A stretch of DNA of 6,112 bases, taken from NCBI GenBank assembly GCA_003551485.1, contig PUMS01000349.1, forward strand, positions 1-6,112, in the 5' to 3' direction. Below the pieces are notes generated by a model that saw only the letters and a program-made list of their open reading frames with translations, searched no databases and was not told the DNA's origin. The translations under genes and the position numbers were made by a program. Of the stretch, positions 1 to 5,723 are shown one piece after another; position 1 is the first letter of the stretch; every line of letters begins with the position of its first letter. The stretch comes from Phycisphaeraceae bacterium (GTDB lineage: Bacteria > Planctomycetota > Phycisphaerae > Phycisphaerales > Phycisphaeraceae).

Positions 1-54
1 ACTGACACGGGCCGCCACCGCTCCCGCCAGCCGTCGCCGCCTCCGCCGCGAGCC

Positions 55-60
55 AAAGGA
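55..60 (+). promoter_or_regulatory. Ribosome binding site supporting the TTG start of the amidotransferase gene
   Basis: The purine-rich AAAGGA lies 10 nt before the TTG at 71, a slightly long but usable spacing. It supports a separately translated amidotransferase starting at TTG. The same reading frame stays open upstream to the window edge, so this site and the canonical N-terminus are the main arguments for the start. Confidence 0.5.
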
Positions 61-70
61 ACCAACCGCC

Positions 71-697
71 TTGATCCTCATCATCGACAACTACGACAGC
101 TTCACCTACAACCTCGTGCAGCGCATCGGCGAGATGGACCCGGCGCGGCGGCTGAAGGTGGCGCGCAACGACAAGATCAGCGTCGATGAGGCCGTGGCGC
201 TTCAGCCCAGCCACGTGATCATCTCGCCCGGCCCGTGCACACCGAAGGAGGCGGGCATCAGTGTTGACCTGGTCAAGCGCCTGGCCGGGCACGTGCCCCT
301 GCTGGGTGTGTGCCTGGGCCATCAGTCCATCGGCGCGGCCTTCGGGATGACGGTGGACCGCAACTACCGCCTCATGCACGGCAAGACATCGGTGATCCAC
401 CACGATGGCCGCGGCATCTTCGGTGGGCTGGCCAACCCGTTCGTGGCCACGCGCTACCACAGCCTGGTCATCGTGGCCGAGAGCTTCGACCGCGAGCGCT
501 TCGAGATGTCGGCATGGACCGAGGAAGGCGAGATCATGGCCCTGCGCGCCCGCCCGGGCGTGCTGGCGGGGGCAGCGCCGCTGGAGGGGGTGCAGTTCCA
601 CCCCGAGAGCTTCCTCACCCTCGAGGGGCCGCACATGCTGGCCAACTTCCTCGGCCTGCCCGCCCCCGCCGCGACCGAAGCGCCTGCGACACTGTGA
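71..697 (+). CDS. trpG: Anthranilate synthase component II / aminodeoxychorismate synthase glutaminase subunit (TrpG/PabA)
   Basis: This is a class I (triad) glutamine amidotransferase that hydrolyses glutamine and passes ammonia to a chorismate-binding partner (TrpE or PabB) for anthranilate or aminodeoxychorismate synthesis in the cytoplasm. The family signature DNYDSFTYNLVQ lies at residues 6-17. SPGPCTPKEAG at 52-62 forms the oxyanion-strand region. GVCLGHQ at 79-85 holds the nucleophile Cys81. HGKTS at 103-107 is the loop typical of TrpG/PabA. GVQFHPES at 173-180 supplies His177 and Glu179. At 208 residues it is a normal-length stand-alone subunit with a short Ala/Pro tail. The TTG start places the N-terminus exactly where the family begins. 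TrpG and PabA cannot be told apart by sequence, and one protein often serves both pathways; the partner gene is not in the window. DUF1638 follows after 66 nt on the same strand. Confidence 0.94.
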   Translation: MILIIDNYDSFTYNLVQRIGEMDPARRLKVARNDKISVDEAVALQPSHVIISPGPCTPKEAGISVDLVKRLAGHVPLLGVCLGHQSIGAAFGMTVDRNYRLMHGKTSVIHHDGRGIFGGLANPFVATRYHSLVIVAESFDRERFEMSAWTEEGEIMALRARPGVLAGAAPLEGVQFHPESFLTLEGPHMLANFLGLPAPAATEAPATL

Positions 698-763
698 GCG
701 ACCCAGGCGCCGTGATGAAAGCCGCATCGTTTCAAGGCCCCCCTCCCCGAGCCCGCCCCCAGA

Positions 764-1600
764 ATGGCCCAGCATCCCCACGACGCCCGCGGCCCGACTC
801 CCGCCTCACCCCCCGCCTCAACACCCGCAACGGCGGCCCCGCCGCGCACCATCGTCATCACCTGCGCGGTGCTCGAGGATGAGGTGGTGCACTACGGCCG
901 TGACATGGCTCACATCGAGCACGTGGAGATGCTCGAACAGGGCCTGCACAACGACCCGCCGCGCCTTCGCCGCCAGGTCCAGGCCGCGATCGATGACCTC
1001 GAGCAGCGCTTCCCGCAAGCCCAGGCCATCGTGCTGGGCTACGGACTGTGCAGCCGCGGCACCGAGGGGCTCATCACCCAGCGCTGCCGGCTGGTGATCG
1101 CCCGGGCCCACGACTGCATCACGCACCTGCTGGGCTCGCATCAGCGCTACACCGAGTACGTGAGTCGACATCCCGGCACCTACTGGTACAGCCCCGGCTG
1201 GAACCGCCACCACACCCCGCCCGGCCCGCAGCGGCACGCCCAACTGCTGGCCCAATACACCCGCGACTACGGCGCTGACAACGCCGCCTACCTGATGGAA
1301 GCCGAGCAGCACTGGTTCCACACCTACAACCGTGCCACCTACGTCCACCTCACCATCGGCGCCACCGAGCGGGACATCGATTTCTCGCGGGACTGTGCCC
1401 GGTGGCTGAACTGGTCGTTCGACGTTCAGCAGGGCGCCCCTTCGCTGCTGCGCGACCTGCTGGCCGGGGCCTGGGACGATGAGCGGTTCTGCATCATCGA
1501 GCCGGGCCAGACCTTCCGCATGACGGCCGATGACCGCGTGGTCGAAGCCATCCCCGCTTCCCAAGCCGACCCCCTGATCGCCCCATCAGACAGGGCATAA
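764..1600 (+). CDS. DUF1638 family protein
   Basis: A 278-residue protein recognised as DUF1638 by its conserved blocks: RTIVITCAVL at residues 28-37 with Cys34, VLGYGLCSRGTEGL at 90-103 with Cys96, LVIARAHDCITHLLGS at 110-125 with His116 and Cys118, and the aromatic TYWYSPGW at 139-146. The biochemical role of the family is not settled. I recall members near corrinoid-dependent methyltransferase genes in archaea and bacteria, but no such gene is visible here. The repeated Cys/His positions could bind a metal or cofactor (inference). The protein has no signal peptide or membrane segment, so it is probably cytoplasmic. Residues 1-27 are Pro/Ala/Thr-rich, lie outside the conserved domain and follow no recognisable ribosome binding site, so the true start could be later, although no better in-frame ATG is evident. 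It may be co-transcribed with the amidotransferase gene 66 nt upstream. Confidence 0.88.
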   Translation: MAQHPHDARGPTPASPPASTPATAAPPRTIVITCAVLEDEVVHYGRDMAHIEHVEMLEQGLHNDPPRLRRQVQAAIDDLEQRFPQAQAIVLGYGLCSRGTEGLITQRCRLVIARAHDCITHLLGSHQRYTEYVSRHPGTYWYSPGWNRHHTPPGPQRHAQLLAQYTRDYGADNAAYLMEAEQHWFHTYNRATYVHLTIGATERDIDFSRDCARWLNWSFDVQQGAPSLLRDLLAGAWDDERFCIIEPGQTFRMTADDRVVEAIPASQADPLIAPSDRA

Positions 1601-1822
1601 GCGCAGCGCGCTGGCAATCACAGCGCCCGCCGGCCCCCGCGCGGTGCGCCGTGCATCGCATGTTCCGCCCCATCTTCCCCAGAGATTTGCGATGGCCGGG
1701 CATCGCCCATACGGTGGGCCCGGTCATGGCCCGGCCCGGAACGACCCGACCGTGTTCATGCCCGTGCCCGTGCCCGAGGCCGTACACGGCCCCGGGGCCA
1801 CCGAAGTCAACCGAAGGTGCCG
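1601..1822. other. GC-rich gap with nested inverted repeats upstream of the rhomboid gene
   Basis: These 222 nt hold no convincing gene. An 8-bp perfect inverted repeat pairs GGCCGGGC (1694-1701) with GCCCGGCC (1729-1736), and inside it a 5-bp stem pairs 1705-1709 with 1715-1719. Further on are three tandem GCCCGT/GCCCGA units (1760-1777), a tight hairpin GGCCGT/ACGGCC (1778-1783/1786-1791) and the 12-bp palindrome GGCCCCGGGGCC (1788-1799), ending 23 bp before the rhomboid start. They may structure the rhomboid mRNA leader or simply reflect base composition. I see no clear sigma-70 promoter. Confidence 0.35.
1608..1626 (+). terminator. Weak hairpin after the DUF1638 gene
   Basis: GCGCTG (1608-1613) and CAGCGC (1621-1626) form a 6-bp stem around a 7-nt loop, 8 nt after the DUF1638 stop. 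There is no T-run, so it is at most a weak or Rho-assisted terminator. Confidence 0.2.
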
Positions 1823-2479
1823 ATGTTCATTCTGCCGCTCTACGTCGATGTGCCGATGTACCGCTACCCGGTGGCGAACATCCTGCTGATGATCGGCATC
1901 GCGCTGTTTTCGATCATGTTCCTGCTCGGCGATGATCGCACGTTCCACGGCATGGTGCTCGACGGCTTCACCCTGCGGGGCATGATCGGGCACATTCTGC
2001 TGCACGCGGACCTGCTCCACCTCGTGGGCAACCTGATCTTCCTGTGGGCCTTCGGCAACGCCATCTGCGCGAAGGTGGGCAACTTCAACTACCCGGCCCT
2101 CTTTCTCGGCCTGGGCATCATCGCCGCGGCAATCCACAACATTCTCGATGGCCACCCGGCCATCGGCGCCAGCGGCGCGATCAACGGGGTGGTGGGCATG
2201 GTCCTGGTGCTCTATCCGCGCAACGAGGTGGCGTGCTTCTGGTTCTTCTTCATGCGCGGCGGGATGTTCTACGTCAGCAGCATGTGGCTGATCCTGCTGT
2301 GGCTGGCCTTCGATCTGTGGGGCGTGGTCACGGGCGACCTGGGTGTGGCCTACTGGGGCCACATCGGCGGCCTGCTGGGCGGCGCAGCGGTGGCGATGCT
2401 GATGCTCAAGACCGGCCTGATCGAGATTGCCGACACCGACCAGACACTGCTGGACATCCTCGAGCAGCGCCGCGGCTGA
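1823..2479 (+). CDS. Rhomboid family intramembrane serine protease
   Basis: A 218-residue polytopic membrane protein that should cleave membrane substrates within the bilayer. The catalytic Ser117 lies in the GASG motif (115-118) and the catalytic His180 in YWGHIGG (178-183). HLVGN at 66-70 gives His66 and Asn70, matching the HxxxN oxyanion-hole residues of bacterial rhomboids such as GlpG. Hydrophobic segments lie near 17-36, 53-80, 92-107, 115-131, 148-169 and 176-197, giving the basic six-TM core without extra soluble domains; the hydrophilic tail at 198-218 is probably cytosolic. ATG 1823 is chosen because GAAGG (1813-1817) lies 5 nt upstream; an in-frame GTG at 1817 would add two residues but has a poorer site. 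The gene is convergent with the minus-strand glycosidase, with 74 nt between stops. Substrate unknown. Confidence 0.93.
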   Translation: MFILPLYVDVPMYRYPVANILLMIGIALFSIMFLLGDDRTFHGMVLDGFTLRGMIGHILLHADLLHLVGNLIFLWAFGNAICAKVGNFNYPALFLGLGIIAAAIHNILDGHPAIGASGAINGVVGMVLVLYPRNEVACFWFFFMRGGMFYVSSMWLILLWLAFDLWGVVTGDLGVAYWGHIGGLLGGAAVAMLMLKTGLIEIADTDQTLLDILEQRRG

Positions 2480-2537
2480 ACGTGCATCAGAATCGCCACC
2501 TGCACGCCATCCATCACAAACGCTTCGCCCCGCCGCG

Positions 2538-2552
2538 CGCGGTCCATCCGCG
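2538..2552. terminator. Possible short hairpin between convergent genes
   Basis: CGCGG (2538-2542) and CCGCG (2548-2552) form a 5-bp GC stem with a 5-nt loop in the 74-nt gap between the rhomboid and glycosidase stops. It could serve both strands, but neither side has a T-run, so termination is only suggested by position. Confidence 0.25.
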
Positions 2553-2553
2553 G

Positions 2554-4773
2554 TCAGGAAAGGTCCACCGCCACCACCTCGTGGTCGAGGATCGACTGAA
2601 CCTCGAGCTCGATACACCCTTCGCGGCCCTGCCACGGCACCTCCGCGCCCGCCACCAGCAGGTGGACCTTCGCCGGCTGACTGCCCTCGGGCACCCGCAG
2701 GCGGATGCGCTGCGGCGGTGAAGGGATCAACTCGCGGTAGGGGCCGCGCATCGTGTGGGGGTTGGTCAGGTTCACCAGGTGCAGCGTGATCGAGTCGGCC
2801 TGCCGCCACAGGGCGATGTCGATCATGCCCCGGCCCTCGACCTCGACCACCGGCGGCTCATCCAGCGCCCAGGCAAGCGTGTTGGCCAGCAGCCGGCCGT
2901 GGTCGGGCGCCTGCACCTCGTGGAACGTGCGGTCGATGTCCCAGTTGAAATAAGCCACGCGGCCACTGCCGGGGCCGAGCGCCTGCTCGCGCAGGTACAA
3001 CTCGCGGACAATGGACTCTTCAACGCGGGCGCTTCCGGGGGCGCTTGCCGGGGGACTTCCGGCCGAACTTCCGGGGGCACTTCCGGGGGCACTTCCGGGG
3101 GTTCGGGGGTAGACCTCTTCCATGGGCAGGTCGGGATACGAGGGCACGAGCATCACCGGTGATGGAAAGTCCACGCGCGGCCGAACGGGCAGTCGGCGCA
3201 CGCCGTGGATGATGCGCGGGGCATCTTCCAACCCCGCCAGCACGGGGTGGGGATGGTTCAGTTGCAGATACGCGTTGCGCATCGGGGCCTCGACATCACC
3301 GTCGAGCGACACGCCCAGCAGCCCGGCCAGCCCCAGTTCATCGCGCGGCCGGCCCTGCTCGTCATAGCGCGAGGTCTCGAAGGTGGCCACCACCGATCCG
3401 CCGCGCTTCACAAACGCGGCGATCTGCTCACACTGGCGGTCCGACAGCGCGGCGGTGTTGGCCAGCACCAGCAGCCTGTAGCGCGCCAGCGAATCGGCAT
3501 CGAGCAGCCGGTCGTGGACCATGTCGAAGGGCATGCGCGCTTCGAGCATGGCCTGGAAGGCGCCGTCGATGGGGCGCTCGACCATCTCGACCGCGTTGGC
3601 ACCGCCGTAGTGCCGAGCCGTCTGCTGGGAGTAGACCAGGCCGATGCGCGCCAGGTTCCGCTGGTGGCGCATGTATTTTTCGTGTCGGGCGTGCCACTGG
3701 AAGATAGACTCGACGGGTGCGAGCCATCGCGGGTCGCGCACCACCCCGGAGAACTTGATGTACCACGGCCGCAGGCCCTGGGCGATGCCCTCGAGCATCC
3801 AGATGCGCAGCTCCGGCTCGGCCTGCACCGAGTCCTTCCAACGCCAGGCCTCCTCGACCCCGACCGAGAACAGCCCCGCCGCGGGCTTGTCACCGAGCAC
3901 CGCCCGGTACTCGCGTGCGTTCTTGCCCACCGCCCAGGGCGCCATGGCTCCGCGGCGTCCCTGTCGGTCGGCGACCATCATCACCGCGCGTCGGCCGCAG
4001 GCGGCCATGTCCAGCTCGAACAGCGCCCCGCCCCCGACGTTGGGCACAAACCGCGCCTCGGGCCGGATCGCCGTGATCCGCCGGTCCCACAACTCCCACA
4101 GTTCCATCAGCCGCTGCTCGCGCCAGGCCTTGTATTCGGCCAGCCGCGCGGTGGCATCGCCCGGCCGCGGCAGCGCCCGGCCGCACCAGCGGTTGAACTG
4201 CTCGCGGCAACTTTCGCAGTAGCACGGCCCCGAGCCCGCCCAGCGGTTGCAGAACACGCCATCGACGTCGTAGCGGCCCACGACCTCATCGGTCACCCGT
4301 GCCATGAAGTCGAAGCTATAGGGCCCCAGCGTGCAGGTGACCCAGTATTCCGGGTGCGACCAGTGCCGCCGCGGCCGACCCTCGGCATCGGCCGCGATCC
4401 ATTCCGGGTGCCCCTTGGCCACCGTTTCGTGGCAGGCATGCGGATCGGTGCGCGCCAGCACCACCAGCCCGCTCTCGCGGCAGCCGTCGACCAGGTCACC
4501 GAACGGATCGCCATCGCCCAGGAACGGGCTCCGGTAGTGGCCCTGGACCTGCGTGGGGTAGAACGCCATGCACCCGCCGGCGCTGAGGCACACCCCCTGC
4601 ACCTTCGTGCGCTTGAAGTAGTCCAGCCAGAACGCCGGGTCGTACCGGACCGGATCATCGGCCACAAAGGCCATCTGCGCCCAGCGCATGGGCCGGTCGG
4701 CCCAGGGGGGGCGGTCGGCCGGCACTGGGGCGGATGGGGTGCTCTCGGGGGTGTTGTGGGGGTGGCGGCTCAT
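2554..4773 (-). CDS. GH42-like / hypothetical glycosyl hydrolase (GHL6-type TIM barrel with beta-galactosidase trimerisation-like domain)
   Basis: A 739-residue protein resembling the 'beta-galactosidase trimerisation domain' hydrolases common in planctomycetes and acidobacteria; it probably acts on a plant or algal glycan fragment, substrate unknown. Residues 1-28 are Pro-rich and not conserved. Residues 29-360 form the TIM-barrel part, with YDVDGVFCNRW at 168-178, a CYCESC cluster at 184-189 and VEEAWRWKDS at 306-315; acidic residues such as Asp171, Glu307 and Glu308 are candidate active-site residues, not proven. Residues 376-490 form the class I glutaminase-like fold seen in GH42 middle domains, starting GLVYSQQTARHYGG. 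Residues 558-581 are a low-complexity Gly/Ser/Pro/Ala linker, and 588-739 are beta-rich with HLVNLTNP at 665-672. No signal peptide is seen, suggesting a cytoplasmic enzyme acting on imported oligosaccharide. ATG 4773 has no good ribosome binding site; Met29 is an alternative start at the domain edge. It is a single gene convergent with rhomboid. Confidence 0.88.
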   Translation of the reverse strand: MSRHPHNTPESTPSAPVPADRPPWADRPMRWAQMAFVADDPVRYDPAFWLDYFKRTKVQGVCLSAGGCMAFYPTQVQGHYRSPFLGDGDPFGDLVDGCRESGLVVLARTDPHACHETVAKGHPEWIAADAEGRPRRHWSHPEYWVTCTLGPYSFDFMARVTDEVVGRYDVDGVFCNRWAGSGPCYCESCREQFNRWCGRALPRPGDATARLAEYKAWREQRLMELWELWDRRITAIRPEARFVPNVGGGALFELDMAACGRRAVMMVADRQGRRGAMAPWAVGKNAREYRAVLGDKPAAGLFSVGVEEAWRWKDSVQAEPELRIWMLEGIAQGLRPWYIKFSGVVRDPRWLAPVESIFQWHARHEKYMRHQRNLARIGLVYSQQTARHYGGANAVEMVERPIDGAFQAMLEARMPFDMVHDRLLDADSLARYRLLVLANTAALSDRQCEQIAAFVKRGGSVVATFETSRYDEQGRPRDELGLAGLLGVSLDGDVEAPMRNAYLQLNHPHPVLAGLEDAPRIIHGVRRLPVRPRVDFPSPVMLVPSYPDLPMEEVYPRTPGSAPGSAPGSSAGSPPASAPGSARVEESIVRELYLREQALGPGSGRVAYFNWDIDRTFHEVQAPDHGRLLANTLAWALDEPPVVEVEGRGMIDIALWRQADSITLHLVNLTNPHTMRGPYRELIPSPPQRIRLRVPEGSQPAKVHLLVAGAEVPWQGREGCIELEVQSILDHEVVAVDLS
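3031..3102 (-). repeat. 12-bp tandem repeat (six units) inside the glycosidase gene
   Basis: Six consecutive 12-bp units run from 3031 to 3102; the plus-strand unit is ACTTCCGGGGGC or a close variant. The units at 3067 and 3079 are identical and the one at 3091 differs only in its last base; those at 3031, 3043 and 3055 are more diverged. Because the unit is a multiple of three, each encodes a tetrapeptide on the minus strand: TPGS, APGS, APGS, SAGS, PPAS, APGS (residues 558-581). The result is a flexible linker between the glutaminase-like domain and the C-terminal beta domain. The near-identical copies suggest recent slippage. Confidence 0.9.
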
Positions 4774-4780
4774 TGCAGCG

Positions 4781-4809
4781 ATTGTCGCTTCCGGGCCTGC
4801 GCAGGTCCA
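4781..4809 (-). promoter_or_regulatory. Candidate promoter of the glycosidase gene
   Basis: On the minus strand TGGACC (4809-4804) and GACAAT (4786-4781) each match four of six positions of the -35 and -10 consensus and are 17 nt apart. The spacer contains the 10-bp palindrome CCTGCGCAGG (4796-4805). Transcription would begin close to the ATG at 4773, which also lacks a ribosome binding site, so a leaderless or near-leaderless message is possible. The match is weak and could be chance. Confidence 0.22.
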
Positions 4810-5020
4810 GTGTGCGACAGTGGGTGCCTGCCGAACGAATGCAGGGTGGGTGGGATGGTCGGGGTGTGCCAGGATTCCGGGTACGCGACATGCGCTGGCG
4901 GACCAAGCACCCGGTGCATCCGGGGGCAGGCAGGTATGGACGAGGGGCGAAGGCGGAATCTCTCCTCTCCAGCCTTCACCCCCGCGCGATGGACGGGCTT
5001 TGCAGGGCCGAGGGCCAAAG

Positions 5021-5076
5021 AGGGCCCATTACCCAGGGCTTCGCCCTGCGCGGAGTGAGATGGGCCTTTCAGGCCC
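5021..5076. repeat. Hairpin cluster with two mutually exclusive pairings
   Basis: CAGGGC/GCCCTG (5034-5039/5043-5048) and GGGCCT/AGGCCC (5062-5067/5071-5076) are perfect 6-bp stems, both with the triloop TTC. A longer 9-bp helix with one G-U pair joins 5021-5029 to 5060-5068; it encloses the first hairpin and uses the left arm of the second. The block can therefore fold in two alternative ways. It could be a dispersed palindromic repeat or a regulatory RNA structure. Confidence 0.5.
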
Positions 5077-5138
5077 GCCGGAGCCCCGAGGGGGGCCAGC
5101 GCCAGCATCGGCACTTTACCCCAACTGCTCACCGTCCC

Positions 5139-5156
5139 AAGGCGTATAAAGCCTTT
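5139..5156 (+). terminator. Small hairpin followed by TTT
   Basis: AAGGC (5139-5143) and GCCTT (5151-5155) form a 5-bp stem with a 7-nt loop (GTATAAA), with one further T after the stem. If anything transcribes rightwards through the gap, this could end it before the next operon. The stem is short and the evidence thin. Confidence 0.18.
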
Positions 5157-5238
5157 CAGTTACGCTACTTCAGTCGCCAGATGAGCGAGGGTGCCCGCAA
5201 GCGGTGCGATGCCGCAACCAGGCTGACCACGGAGAATC

Positions 5239-5278
5239 ATGTAAAACAGACTTGACTTTATGTAAGATGTAGATTACA
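5239..5278. promoter_or_regulatory. Probable operator (TGTAA/TTACA repeats) overlapping the promoter
   Basis: TGTAA (5261-5265) and TTACA (5274-5278) form an inverted repeat with an 8-nt spacer, lying across the promoter spacer and the -10 box. A second ATGTAA at 5239-5244 repeats the one at 5260-5265 exactly 21 bp away, about two helical turns, so two dimers could sit on the same face. The -35 box lies between these copies. Binding would block RNA polymerase. The XRE protein encoded second in this operon is the natural candidate ligand (inference). Confidence 0.45.
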
Positions 5279-5280
5279 GT
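5252..5280 (+). promoter_or_regulatory. Sigma-70-type promoter of the membrane protein/XRE operon
   Basis: TTGACT (5252-5257) matches five of six -35 positions, and TACAGT (5275-5280) matches four of six -10 positions, with an ideal 17-nt spacer. The stretch is AT-rich in an otherwise GC-rich window. Start of transcription would be near 5287, giving a leader of about 26 nt that contains the ribosome binding site. Confidence 0.62.
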
Positions 5281-5298
5281 ATGTCAGGCCTGCTACAC

Positions 5299-5305
5299 AA
5301 AGGAG
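5299..5305 (+). promoter_or_regulatory. Strong ribosome binding site of the membrane protein gene
   Basis: AAAGGAG with 7 nt to the ATG at 5313 is the best Shine-Dalgarno site in the window, and it fixes the start. Confidence 0.75.
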
Positions 5306-5312
5306 CACTGCG

Positions 5313-5723
5313 ATGACAGCGGAACAGAAACGGGCGTGGTTCGTCCTGGGTGTTTTCGCGATGACCTGCATCGCGTTCACGGTCTGGGCCCTGACACTCG
5401 GGGTCGCCAGCGCGTGGGGGGCGACGGGCATCTTTGGCCTTGCCGCCCTGGCCGTGCTGATCCGGCGCCGCCAGAGGCCTGATGAGCGGGACATCGCCAT
5501 CAGCCGCCGCGCTGCGTTAGCGGCCGGGCTGGCGTCCTATGTCGTGTTCGTCCTTGGGAACATGGGCGTCTGGTTCGTGGCCTTCGCCTGGCATGGCCGG
5601 GAGTTGGTGTCCGTGCAGTGGTTCGCGGCGATCACCGTCGCGGGCGCGATCGTGTTCTTCCTGAGCCACAGCCTGGCCATCCTCTACTTCTACAGTCACC
5701 ACGTGGAGGCCGGCCATGGCTGA
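5313..5723 (+). CDS. Small four-TM membrane protein, DUF2178-like
   Basis: A 136-residue integral membrane protein of unknown function. Hydrophobic segments lie at about 8-29, 32-50, 69-92 and 101-125. Between the second and third is a cytosolic loop RRRQRPDERD (51-60) followed by IAISRRAA. The DERDxxI motif and the four-helix layout resemble the DUF2178 group of small membrane proteins, which are often encoded next to short XRE regulators; I hold this family name loosely. Basic residues around 51-53 support an inside position for that loop. It has a strong ribosome binding site and its own promoter. Its last 8 bp overlap the XRE gene, so the two are probably co-translated. It could sense a signal for, or be controlled by, the XRE protein; nothing in the sequence shows which. 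Confidence 0.84.
   Translation: MTAEQKRAWFVLGVFAMTCIAFTVWALTLGVASAWGATGIFGLAALAVLIRRRQRPDERDIAISRRAALAAGLASYVVFVLGNMGVWFVAFAWHGRELVSVQWFAAITVAGAIVFFLSHSLAILYFYSHHVEAGHG

Larger units (their letters stand above)
4774..5230. other. Long intergenic region without a convincing gene, rich in inverted repeats
   Basis: No open frame here has protein-like composition or a recognised domain. Inverted repeats are dense: CCCGG/CCGGG at 4910-4914/4920-4924; an 11-bp stem with one mismatch at 4944-4954/4972-4982; CTTTG/CAAAG at 4998-5002/5016-5020; the cluster at 5021-5076; a GCCCC-type stem near 5083-5094; and AAGGC/GCCTT at 5139-5143/5151-5155. The motif GGGCC recurs at 5005, 5012, 5022 and 5062. The pattern fits a dispersed repeat, a structured RNA or a leader of the glycosidase gene. 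I cannot decide between these from one copy. Confidence 0.5.

Noticed and set aside
818..1564. Long minus-strand frame opposite the DUF1638 gene
   Set aside because: It is the complement of a clearly recognised DUF1638 protein, with Val/Gly/Arg-rich antisense composition.
1724..2809. 361-codon open frame on the minus strand opposite the rhomboid gene
   Set aside because: Its translation is full of His, Gln, Glu and Asp runs typical of antisense reading, and it crosses the end of the glycosidase gene; the rhomboid motifs on the plus strand are decisive.
3031..3102. CRISPR-like array
   Set aside because: The 12-bp units are contiguous without spacers and in frame with coding sequence, so this is a coding tandem repeat.
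3205..5058. 617-codon open frame on the plus strand opposite the glycosidase
   Set aside because: It is the antisense shadow of a GC-rich gene. The translation is rich in Arg, His, Pro and Gly with no domain, while the minus strand encodes a recognisable enzyme.
4770..5132. 120-codon minus-strand frame whose TGA overlaps the glycosidase ATG (ATGA)
   Set aside because: The overlap looks like translational coupling, but the frame begins at GTG, has poor third-position GC compared with real genes here, and runs through the hairpin-rich block. Its translation has no recognisable domain.
4734..5255. 173-codon plus-strand frame across the long intergenic gap
   Set aside because: It starts inside the oppositely oriented glycosidase gene, lacks a ribosome binding site and follows the repeat-like sequence; no domain is recognisable.
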